Origin: DATGSL01 sp964645585
GTDB lineage: Bacteria; Verrucomicrobiota; Verrucomicrobiia; Opitutales; T3Sed10-336
Length of the DNA: 64,000 nucleotides
Reading direction: 5' to 3'
Assembly: GCA_964645585.1 (NCBI GenBank)
Contig: CAZYAN010000009.1
Span: 24,197-88,196, forward strand
Shown here: positions 36,859 to 44,449 of the stretch, piece by piece
How the letters are laid out: each line of letters begins with the position of its first letter
Position numbering within the stretch: position 1 is the first letter of the stretch
Translations under genes and position numbers: made by a program
The notes under the pieces: generated by a model
Databases searched by the model: none
What the model was told of the DNA's origin: nothing
The model's input: the letters and a program-made list of their open reading frames with translations, nothing else

Positions 36859-37635
36859 TCACAGCGTCACGCGCAGACCGTCGCGCGCCAGCTTGACTCC
36901 CGCCGGCAGCTTCGCCTCCCACTCGCTGTGCTTCACGAGGTGCGTCAAATGGGTCAATCGTGTCGGCGCTCCGATCGCCAGCGCCGTTTCCACCGCTTCG
37001 CCTATCGTCATGTGAGTCGGATGCGGCTCCGGCCGCAGCGCGTCCAGCACCACCAGGTTCGAACCTTTTGCCATCTCGCGAGCCTCCGGCCCCACTCGTT
37101 TGCAATCGGTATAATAGGTGAACTTTGCCCCGCTGCTCTTTTCTTCAAAAACCAGGCCGAGAACGTCGACCGAGCCGTGCGGCAAAAGAACACTCCGGAC
37201 CGTGCCGCCCGGCGTCTCGAGCAGCGGCGGCATCTCGTTCAGGCGGAACGCCGGGTACCCGCGAACCAGCGGCCGATCGCAGATCGCATACGGGTAAACC
37301 GACCGGACACGCTCAAGCGTCTCCGGGGTCGAATAAACCATGAGCCCTTCATTTCCGCGCAGGTCACAAAAGCGCCTGAGATCGTCCATCCCAAGAATAT
37401 GATCCGCGTGGCCGTGCGTGAGGATCACCATGTCGACGTGGCGCACCCCATGCTCAATACATTGCAAACGGAACTCTTGCGCCGCGTCGACCTGCACGTG
37501 AAAGCCGTCCATCACCACGTGAACGCTGGTGCGCGTCCGCCGGTCCCGCGGATCATCGGAGGTGCAGACTTCACAATCACAGGCGATCATCGGCACTCCC
37601 TGCGAAGTGCCGGTACCCAAAAACAGAACTTCCAT
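36859..37635 (-). CDS. MBL-fold metal-dependent hydrolase, PhnP-like
   Basis: A 258-residue cytoplasmic metallo-beta-lactamase-fold protein. The start LFLGTGTSQGVPMIACDCEVC and the zinc motif THGHADHILGMDDLR place it with the PhnP/RNase Z-like subgroup that cleaves cyclic phosphodiesters. The early Cys pair (CDCEVC) resembles the structural zinc site of PhnP. Later ligands are seen in YYTDCKRV and LTHLTHLVKH. No phn genes are nearby, so a housekeeping phosphodiesterase role is more likely than phosphonate use. It is followed on the same strand by the LptF/G-like gene after 151 bases. Confidence 0.85.
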   Translation of the reverse strand: MEVLFLGTGTSQGVPMIACDCEVCTSDDPRDRRTRTSVHVVMDGFHVQVDAAQEFRLQCIEHGVRHVDMVILTHGHADHILGMDDLRRFCDLRGNEGLMVYSTPETLERVRSVYPYAICDRPLVRGYPAFRLNEMPPLLETPGGTVRSVLLPHGSVDVLGLVFEEKSSGAKFTYYTDCKRVGPEAREMAKGSNLVVLDALRPEPHPTHMTIGEAVETALAIGAPTRLTHLTHLVKHSEWEAKLPAGVKLARDGLRVTL

Positions 37636-37655
37636 ACGACGCGAAAGCGAACGGA

Positions 37656-39410
37656 TTATCTTGCGGTTCCCGGCGAGGAACCAGGGCCGTTCAGCATTTG
37701 CTGCTGTTGCTCCGCGGCAAACGCCATTACTGCCTGGTACAGAGCCGCCACCGTCTCCGTCGGCACGGCCAAACCCGCCTCCGCCGCCCCGCCAGTCATC
37801 GATATGTTCGCCTTCACCGGCGCGAGCCGCCGATCCTTCAACTTCGCCAAAACTTCAGCGACTCCGGGAATGGGCACGGCGTCAATAAATCCTCCAAGGT
37901 AGCCGACCGGGTCGATTTCGGCCTTGACGAGATCGTTCTCCGAAAGCTGAAGCCGGGCGGCGAGATTGTTCTCAACCGGCTGATCAAGCTTCACCGCTTC
38001 AATAATCCGGGTGATGTCATTGACGCTCGCCGCGTTTGCCAAATACCCGCCGACCACCGCGTAATACATGTCCTGCTGCTGCGTCCGAAGCAGCTCGGGC
38101 GCCGGCGCCTGGTCCTCATTCTTGTCCTCTCCCTCGGCGGTCGGCGCATCCGCCGCACCGGCAACCGGCATTTCCATCCGCATGGCATGCACCGGCGTCC
38201 CTCCCGCGTCCAACTGATTCAACAGCAGCGTGTACTTGGGCAGCATCGCTTCCGCTTCACCGAGATCCTTCTGCAGTTCGCGCATCAGCTCGACCGTTTC
38301 CTGGAGAAACCCAATCAGTTCTTCGTTGGTCAGGCTCGACGGCGCGAGACTCGACATCTTAACCTGAAAATCTTCGATTGATAAAACGCCTGCGGACCGC
38401 CCGTCGGTCGTGTCGAGCCACCGACGCGAGAGACTCTGGAAACCGGTCCAAATCTCCGGCGCTTTGCCCTTGATCGCCTCAGGCATCGCAGCCACCAGAT
38501 GATCGATGTAACGGCGCGTCACGGCGACATCCATCCCGCCCAGGAAGCGAATGGCACCGTCCGCCGGAAGAAAACGGGCAAAGCCGAAATCGGCCGAGCG
38601 CTTCTGATTGAGAAACGCCGCCAGCTCAGACCCCGGTGCCGCCTGAATATAGAGCGCCTCCCGCAACGTCTCCGGCGAGAGGTCGACACCGATGCGGAGA
38701 TCTTCGACGGCATCGATCTCCGTGGAAAGCGCCTGCAGCATCGGCTGGAGGAAGAGCTGTTCGACGCCGTTATCACCAGGCATCACACGCAGCACTTCAC
38801 GAAGCTTCCTCGCCACAGTCGCCCCCTTCAGCGCCAGCTCCACGTCGTACCGGCGCTCGCCGCGCATGAGCTCGATCAATTCCTCCTCGTGCCCGTCCAC
38901 CAAAGTCGCCGATGCGTCCGCGGCCCACCCAAAGGTCCATCCGCCGGACTCCTTCAACTGGAGGTCCCAGGCCGGCAGCGATTGCCGCAATGGACTGGAA
39001 TCCAGCAGTTTCATCACCCAAACGGCCTGAATATCCATGCCGCGCGCCACCAGAACCGCCCCCGCGTTCTCCCCCGGCGCAAAACCGTCGAACATCGGAT
39101 CGCCTAGCATCCCTCCAAGCATGGCCGTCAGCGAACTGGCCTGCGGGCCGGGCGCGATCCGCTGGGCCACCGCCGTGATCTTCGCGGAAAGTTCTTTCGG
39201 CGCCGGTCCCCGAATAACGCCCAGCACCTCGGCTGATCCCTGAGCGTTTTCCTGGGCGTCACCCGCGCCCGCATCGACCGGTGCCGCACGGCCCGCCAGA
39301 ACCAGGGAAAGAAAAACTATCCCCGGAACGGATGCCTTGACGGCTTTCCAAACGGGCCGCGAAAAAGCAGCGAGAAAACATGAGTAGAAGCGGACCGGAT
39401 CATTTTTCAT
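37656..39410 (-). CDS. exported protein of unknown function
   Basis: A 584-residue protein with a long N-terminal signal or anchor (residues about 18-42, VKASVPGIVFLSLVLAGRAA). The remainder is mixed alpha/beta with no catalytic motif and few cysteines. Residues about 440-460 are acidic and Pro/Ala-rich (TAEGEDKNEDQAPAPE), and the C-terminal part has a Gln run (AAEQQQQMLNGPG). It reads toward the MBL-fold gene 20 bases away and is divergent from the PKS operon. I recognise no family. Periplasmic or lipid-interacting folds are possible but not shown. Confidence 0.7.
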   Translation of the reverse strand: MKNDPVRFYSCFLAAFSRPVWKAVKASVPGIVFLSLVLAGRAAPVDAGAGDAQENAQGSAEVLGVIRGPAPKELSAKITAVAQRIAPGPQASSLTAMLGGMLGDPMFDGFAPGENAGAVLVARGMDIQAVWVMKLLDSSPLRQSLPAWDLQLKESGGWTFGWAADASATLVDGHEEELIELMRGERRYDVELALKGATVARKLREVLRVMPGDNGVEQLFLQPMLQALSTEIDAVEDLRIGVDLSPETLREALYIQAAPGSELAAFLNQKRSADFGFARFLPADGAIRFLGGMDVAVTRRYIDHLVAAMPEAIKGKAPEIWTGFQSLSRRWLDTTDGRSAGVLSIEDFQVKMSSLAPSSLTNEELIGFLQETVELMRELQKDLGEAEAMLPKYTLLLNQLDAGGTPVHAMRMEMPVAGAADAPTAEGEDKNEDQAPAPELLRTQQQDMYYAVVGGYLANAASVNDITRIIEAVKLDQPVENNLAARLQLSENDLVKAEIDPVGYLGGFIDAVPIPGVAEVLAKLKDRRLAPVKANISMTGGAAEAGLAVPTETVAALYQAVMAFAAEQQQQMLNGPGSSPGTAR

Positions 39411-39505
39411 GCCTATCGTTTACAGACACTTCGATCTCCTGTAAAATTGAAACGTCCCGCCGCGCGCTTTCTGGTTCTTCTCGATGGCGGCGATCGGTGC
39501 CCGCA

Positions 39506-40213
39506 ATGAAACGTCTTGTTCAGCCGGAGATTCTCGACTCCCTCCCTCACGACCACCCCGAAGCAGCCGCCAACCGTCGCGACCTCTTTTTAGTCAATTG
39601 GGTCATGGGCAACTTTCATTGGATTGGCTCAACGCTGAAACCGCTCCTTGCCAACGATGACCGGATCCTGGAGATCGGGGCGGGCGACGGACGGCTCGGA
39701 CACTATTTGACGGCGACCGGGATCGGCGCGGAACATGGCGGATGCGGACTGGACCGCTGCCCCCGCCCTTCCCGATGGCCCGGATACTGGGACTGGTTCC
39801 AGGACGACATTCGCACCTTCACCGATTATGACTCCTTCACCGTCCTTCTCGCGAATCTCATCCTCCACCAATTCGATGATGAAACACTCAGATCGCTCGG
39901 CAGACGCATTTCACAATCCCGAATCCGCCTGGTCATCGCGAACGAGCCGGCTCGGCGCCGGATTCACCAAACCCAATTTCAATTTCTTCGCCTATTCGGC
40001 CTCCACCCAATCAGCCGTCACGACGGACATGTCAGCATACATGCCGGCTTCCTCGGGAACGAGCTGCCCGATCGTCTTGAATTATTGGGTACGGATTGGC
40101 AAGTTTCCGTTGGAACCACTTTCCTTGGCGGATACAGGATGATTGCGCGCCGGAGGGCCGACACGAGCGTGGACGCGCGGGGTCGGGCAAAGTCCGTACA
40201 GATGCTGCCGTGA
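39506..40213 (+). CDS. class I SAM-dependent methyltransferase of the type III PKS operon
   Basis: A 235-residue protein whose ATG at 39506 is chosen because the upstream extension lacks family features. Motif I is ILEIGAGDGRLGHYL (about residue 53), and a central VLLANLILHQFDDE stands where motif IV/post-I elements usually occur, as in UbiE/Coq5-like small-molecule methyltransferases. The stop overlaps the start of the FAD oxidoreductase (GTGA at 40210-40213), so the two are translationally coupled. The context suggests O- or C-methylation of a polyketide product; substrate is inferred. Confidence 0.8.
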   Translation: MKRLVQPEILDSLPHDHPEAAANRRDLFLVNWVMGNFHWIGSTLKPLLANDDRILEIGAGDGRLGHYLTATGIGAEHGGCGLDRCPRPSRWPGYWDWFQDDIRTFTDYDSFTVLLANLILHQFDDETLRSLGRRISQSRIRLVIANEPARRRIHQTQFQFLRLFGLHPISRHDGHVSIHAGFLGNELPDRLELLGTDWQVSVGTTFLGGYRMIARRRADTSVDARGRAKSVQMLP

Positions 40214-41235
40214 AACCGCTCCGCATCATCGGCGGCGGTCCCGCCGGACTCTCTCTCGGAATCGCTCTGCGAAACGCGCGTGTTCCGGTCACCGTCATCG
40301 AGGCCTTTCACTACCCGCGTCACCGCGTGTGCGGAGAATTCGTCAGCGGCGCCGGCATACGGTCCCTCGCCGACCTCGGTATCAAAAAACTGCTTACAGG
40401 CGCATCCGTCAACCGGACAACCGCCTGGTTCGCCGGCAACCGGCTCGTTCTGGCGCGCCCCCTGCCGGAACCGGCGATCGGCTTATCCCGCTTCGAACTC
40501 GACCGGCGGCTCGCGAAACAGTTCATCGCAGCCGGCGGCGATCTCCGAACCGGCCAGCGGATCAGCGAGTTCACGAGTCCGGCGGAATCGGCGACCGTCC
40601 TCGCTTGCGGCCGGCGAGCGGACGCGCGTTCCGGCTGGATCGGCCTGAAACTGCACTGCCGCGGCCTGCAAGTGGAACACGACCTGACCATGCATTTCTG
40701 TTCCGGCGGCTATGTCGGGATTTCCCGGATCGAAAACGAAAGTTTCAATATCTGCGGTCTCTTCCGGCTCCGGCGGGAGATCGCTCCGGGCAAGGACAAG
40801 ATGCTCACCGCCTACCTCAAGGCCGGCGGTCTCTCCGACCTCGCGGCCCGTCTCGACGCCGCGAGCATCGACCCGGCCTCGGTCACCGCGACAGCCAGAT
40901 TGCGGTTTGCCTCCAACCCATGGCCGGAGGGTGTCGTTTGTATCGGTGATTCAAATACGGCGCTTCCCCCGTTCGCGGGAAACGGAATCTCGATGGCATT
41001 TGAGAGCGCCGGGATTGCCTTCCCGCTCCTCCTGGGTTTCGCGAAAGGCGAGCGGCCATGGCCGGAGGTTCGCCGCTTGGCCCGTCAGCGGCTTCGCCGA
41101 CACTTCCAGCGCCGTCTGCTTGCGGCGCGGCTCCTCCACCCGCTCCTCCTCCGGCCCCGGACCCTTCCCCCGCTCGCCTGGTCGCTCCACCGCGGAGCAA
41201 TACCCTTTCCGCTCGCCTATCGAATGCTTCGCTGA
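40210..41235 (+). CDS. FAD-dependent oxidoreductase of the type III PKS operon
   Basis: A 341-residue flavoprotein of the geranylgeranyl-reductase/PHBH-like monooxygenase superfamily. The GTG start at 40210 puts the dinucleotide-binding motif LRIIGGGPAGLSLGIALR at residues 4-21. A later FAD motif, GVVCIGDSNTALPPFAGNGI (about residue 245), is the GD...P signature of this group. The C-terminus is Arg/Leu-rich and may touch the membrane. It sits between a methyltransferase and a type III PKS, so it probably hydroxylates or reduces the polyketide. The start overlaps the upstream stop, and the PKS follows after nine bases. Confidence 0.85.
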   Translation: MKPLRIIGGGPAGLSLGIALRNARVPVTVIEAFHYPRHRVCGEFVSGAGIRSLADLGIKKLLTGASVNRTTAWFAGNRLVLARPLPEPAIGLSRFELDRRLAKQFIAAGGDLRTGQRISEFTSPAESATVLACGRRADARSGWIGLKLHCRGLQVEHDLTMHFCSGGYVGISRIENESFNICGLFRLRREIAPGKDKMLTAYLKAGGLSDLAARLDAASIDPASVTATARLRFASNPWPEGVVCIGDSNTALPPFAGNGISMAFESAGIAFPLLLGFAKGERPWPEVRRLARQRLRRHFQRRLLAARLLHPLLLRPRTLPPLAWSLHRGAIPFPLAYRMLR

Positions 41236-41244
41236 TCCTTTGCC

Positions 41245-42276
41245 ATGTATTTACAATCCCTGACAACCGCCGTTCCGCCTCACACCTTCACCCAGCGAGA
41301 CTGCTGGCACTTTGTCGAACGCTCACGTGCAGCAAGCACGCTCAAACCGCGTTCCCTCTCCTTGCTGCAAAAAGTCCTTCTCAGCGAAAACGGCATCGCC
41401 ACGCGGCACTTCGCGATCAGCGATCTCGAGAACATTTTTGACTACCGCCCCGACGACCTCGCCCTGGCTTTTGAACGAGAAGCGCCCGCCCTGGCCGCCA
41501 ACGCTCTGCGTCAGGCTCTCGATGAGGCAGAACTCGCTCCGAAGGCAATCGACGCGCTTTTCATCTGCACCTGCACCGGCTATCTCTGCCCGGGGCTCAG
41601 CAGTCATGTCGCCGAATGCCTCGGTCTTCGAAGCGACTCGTTTTTGCAGGACGCAGTTGGCATCGGCTGCGGCGCGGCGATCCCGACGTTGCGAATGGTC
41701 AGCCATTTTCTTCAGGCCAATCCCGCCGCCACCGCCGCCTGCGTTGCCGTTGAGATCTGCTCGGCCGCGTTTTACCTCGACGACGATCCAGGCGTCCTGA
41801 TCAGCGCCTGCCTCTTTTCCGATGGGGCCGCGGCGAGCATTTGGACCGGACAGCGACAAGCCGACGAATTGCGGGCGTTTGCCTTCGATACGCTCCACTG
41901 GCCGGAACACCGCGAAATGCTTCGCTTCGAAGCGCGCAACGGCAAACTGCGCAATCGCCTGGCCAAAGCGGTTCCGGCGACCGCGGCAAAAGCCGTTAAA
42001 GCACTTTTCGACCGGCGCGGTCAGCAGCCGGTCGAAGCCGTCATCGCCCACCCGGGCGGGCGCGACGTGCTGATCTCCCTCGCGTCCGCGCTCCCCGAAT
42101 ACAGCTTGCCGGAGAGCGCGCGCGTTTTGCGGAATTACGGCAACATGAGCAGCCCGTCCGTGCTTTTTGCGCTGAAGGAACGCCTAAAGCAGACCCTTCC
42201 GCGCGACGATCTTTGGCTGGTCTCTTTTGGCGCCGGCTTCTCCTGCCACAGTTGCCGCCTCGGCCGCGGCGATTAG
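41245..42276 (+). CDS. type III polyketide synthase (chalcone/stilbene synthase family)
   Basis: A 343-residue homodimer-type ketosynthase that condenses malonyl-CoA units on an acyl-CoA starter without a carrier protein. The full catalytic triad is visible: Cys142 in VGIGCGAAIP, His269 in VIAHPGGRD and Asn300 in NYGNMSSPSVLF. The length is near the lower end for the family (350-390), and the N-terminus is short. It closes an operon with a methyltransferase and a flavoenzyme. That set resembles the srsABC genes of Streptomyces, which make methylated phenolic lipids. Product type (alkylresorcinol, pyrone or other) cannot be read from sequence. Confidence 0.92.
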   Translation: MYLQSLTTAVPPHTFTQRDCWHFVERSRAASTLKPRSLSLLQKVLLSENGIATRHFAISDLENIFDYRPDDLALAFEREAPALAANALRQALDEAELAPKAIDALFICTCTGYLCPGLSSHVAECLGLRSDSFLQDAVGIGCGAAIPTLRMVSHFLQANPAATAACVAVEICSAAFYLDDDPGVLISACLFSDGAAASIWTGQRQADELRAFAFDTLHWPEHREMLRFEARNGKLRNRLAKAVPATAAKAVKALFDRRGQQPVEAVIAHPGGRDVLISLASALPEYSLPESARVLRNYGNMSSPSVLFALKERLKQTLPRDDLWLVSFGAGFSCHSCRLGRGD

Positions 42277-42405
42277 GCCGGGATCCCATGCGTGGAAGCG
42301 GCATCTTGCGCGGGTTATACGGATCAGCTGCTGGAAGCCGCCGCCACTTTCTGTTATTCTAGCGCCATTCGTGATTCCTCCGTGCGGTTAGCGAATCCGC
42401 CAAAT

Positions 42406-42440
42406 GAATTCGTGTTTCATTCGTCCGCATTCATGGTTTA
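42406..42440. repeat. degenerate CACGAAT-type dispersed repeat
   Basis: The intergenic space before the Nif3-family gene carries GAATTCGTGTTTCATTCGTC followed by CGCATTCATGGTTT. Read in reverse this has the CACGAAT and GGACGAATG units also found at 46955-46990. A weaker copy may lie at 42365-42389. Confidence 0.5.
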
Positions 42441-42458
42441 CATGGATTCCAAAACATC

Positions 42459-43214
42459 ATGGCCAAACTCAATGATATTGTAACGTGGTGCAACGAGCGC
42501 GTCCGCATCCCGGAGGTCGCCGACTTTCCAGGCGCGCACAACGGACTGCAGTTCGCCAACCGGGGCGAGGTCCGCAAGATCGGCGCGGCGGTCGACGCGG
42601 GTCTGCGTCCGTTCGAATTCGCGATGGAACGCGGGATCGATTTCCTGATCGTCCACCACGGCATGTTTTGGGATCCCTTCGTGCCGATTGCCGGGACGGC
42701 CTACGAAAAGGTTCGAAAGCTGCTCGAAGGCGACTGCGCGGTTTACAGTGCGCACCTTCCGCTCGATTTGCATCCGGAGATCGGCAACAACGTCCTGCTT
42801 GCCAAGAAAATCGGCCTTACACCCTCCGGCTCATTCCTCCCATTCGAAGGAAACGATGTCGGCGTCATCGCAACAGGACCGATTTCGCGAAAGGAACTTT
42901 CCAAGCGGCTCCGAGAGGCATTTCCCGGCACATTCCGCGCGCTCGAATTCGGTGCATCCGAGCTGGAGAAGGTCGCCATCCTGACCGGCAGCGGGCAGAG
43001 CGCGGTCGCCCATCTTCGCGCCGCCGGTGTCGATACGCTGATTACGGGCGAAGTAAAACAAAACACGTTCAACATCGCGCAGGAGCAGCAATTGAATGTG
43101 TATTTGTGCGGCCATTACAGGACAGAAACATTCGGCGTATGCGCGCTTGCCGGCGAAGTCGCGGAGCGCTTCGGCCTGCCGTGGGAATTTATCGAAACCG
43201 AATGTCCTCTGTAG
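42459..43214 (+). CDS. Nif3-like dinuclear metal centre protein
   Basis: A 251-residue member of the NIF3/YbgI family (GTP cyclohydrolase I type 2), which forms a toroidal hexamer with a dinuclear metal site. Metal-ligand motifs are visible as LIVHHGMFWD (about residue 67) and, near the C-terminus, CGHYRTETFGV. The N-terminal HNGLQF and the segment YSAHLPLDLHPEIGNN are family hallmarks. Length matches the short form without the inserted PII-like domain. The biochemical role of the family is still unclear. It appears monocistronic. Confidence 0.92.
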   Translation: MAKLNDIVTWCNERVRIPEVADFPGAHNGLQFANRGEVRKIGAAVDAGLRPFEFAMERGIDFLIVHHGMFWDPFVPIAGTAYEKVRKLLEGDCAVYSAHLPLDLHPEIGNNVLLAKKIGLTPSGSFLPFEGNDVGVIATGPISRKELSKRLREAFPGTFRALEFGASELEKVAILTGSGQSAVAHLRAAGVDTLITGEVKQNTFNIAQEQQLNVYLCGHYRTETFGVCALAGEVAERFGLPWEFIETECPL

Positions 43215-43350
43215 GCTTGCACGGTGCTAACATAACAAAAAGGCGCAGCGGCTTCCAGCAGCTGATCCGCATACCAAACGGCAAGATGCCGCTTCCACGC
43301 TTCGCTCCCAAAACCGCCCGTTTCGTTCTATCCATCCCCTTGCCGATCTG

Positions 43351-44328
43351 ATGGCTTCTCACGTTGAACAAGAAATTCGGGCCGCCATCGCGGCGGCTGG
43401 CGGTGCGATTCCCTTCGCCGATTTCATGCGAATCGCGCTGTATCATCCGGAGCATGGCTATTACACCCAGCCTCGGCCGCGCGTCGGGTTCGGCGGTTCG
43501 ACGGATTTTTTTACGGCGACATCGACCGGTCAGGTTTTTGGAGAACTGGTGGTCGAAGCGGCGCGGCGTCTGCTCGAGCCGGACGATCCCGCTGATTTTT
43601 CCTTCGTCGAGATCGGCGCGGAGCCGGGCGTCAGCGTCCTTCCGTCCAACCATCCCTTTCGCGACAGCGCGGTACTGCGGCTCGGCGAATGTGTGCGGAT
43701 TCCTGAACGCGCGATTGTCTTTTCAAACGAACTTTTCGACGCGCAGCCCTTCCACCGGCTGGTCGCGTCAGGCGGGACTTGGCGCGAGCTCGGCGTCACC
43801 TGGCGCGACGGTTTTGCTGAAGCTCTTCTTCCCGGGTTTTCGCCGCCAGTTCGATCGGTCGCCGCGCGGCTGCCTTCCGCGGCCGTCGAGGGGTATCATC
43901 TCGACCTGCCGATCAAAGCAGCGGAATTGGTTCGAACGTTGGCCAACCGTTCGGATTGGACGGGGCTGCTCCTCGTCTTTGATTACGGAAAAACCTGGAC
44001 GGAACTGATCGAAGCAACGCCGCAGGGGACCGCCCGCGCGTATCGCCGCCACCGGCAATCGAACGATTTGCTCGCGGATCCGGGAGAGCAGGATCTCACC
44101 TGCCACATTTGCTGGGACTGGATCGAAGAGGCCGCGCGGGAATGCGGTTTTCATTCGATCGCGCTCGAAAGTCAGGAAGCGTTTCTCGTCAAACGGGCGA
44201 CGGCTGCCATCGAGACGATCATCACCGCCAATCCGGCGCGCTTCGATCCGCGAAGACAAACCCTGCAGCAACTGCTGCATCCGGGAAACATGGGACAGAA
44301 GTTTCAGGTCCTGTCCGCGCGCCGCTGA
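43351..44328 (+). CDS. SAM-dependent methyltransferase, MidA/NDUFAF7 family
   Basis: A 325-residue protein. The N-terminal IPFADFMRIALYHPEHGYYT is a strong marker of the MidA/NDUFAF7 family, whose mitochondrial member methylates an arginine of complex I. The SAM loop reads VEIGAEPGVSVL, slightly different from the Gly-rich E-x-G-x-G-x-G form. Later SNELFDAQPFHRL and LLVFDYGKTW are also family-typical. The protein is shorter than usual members (360-400), mainly by loss between the first motifs. Its target in bacteria is not known. It follows the Nif3-like gene by 136 bases. Confidence 0.83.
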   Translation: MASHVEQEIRAAIAAAGGAIPFADFMRIALYHPEHGYYTQPRPRVGFGGSTDFFTATSTGQVFGELVVEAARRLLEPDDPADFSFVEIGAEPGVSVLPSNHPFRDSAVLRLGECVRIPERAIVFSNELFDAQPFHRLVASGGTWRELGVTWRDGFAEALLPGFSPPVRSVAARLPSAAVEGYHLDLPIKAAELVRTLANRSDWTGLLLVFDYGKTWTELIEATPQGTARAYRRHRQSNDLLADPGEQDLTCHICWDWIEEAARECGFHSIALESQEAFLVKRATAAIETIITANPARFDPRRQTLQQLLHPGNMGQKFQVLSARR

Positions 44329-44449
44329 CTCCGTCCGAATCGGGAACACTTCCACTATCGAATATCCCGCAAACTTTGGAATAGCCACGGCGAGCCGGAA
44401 TCGGCAGAAGTAACCATGACGCGGCCCGCCTTCGGGTCAGGCGCCATGG

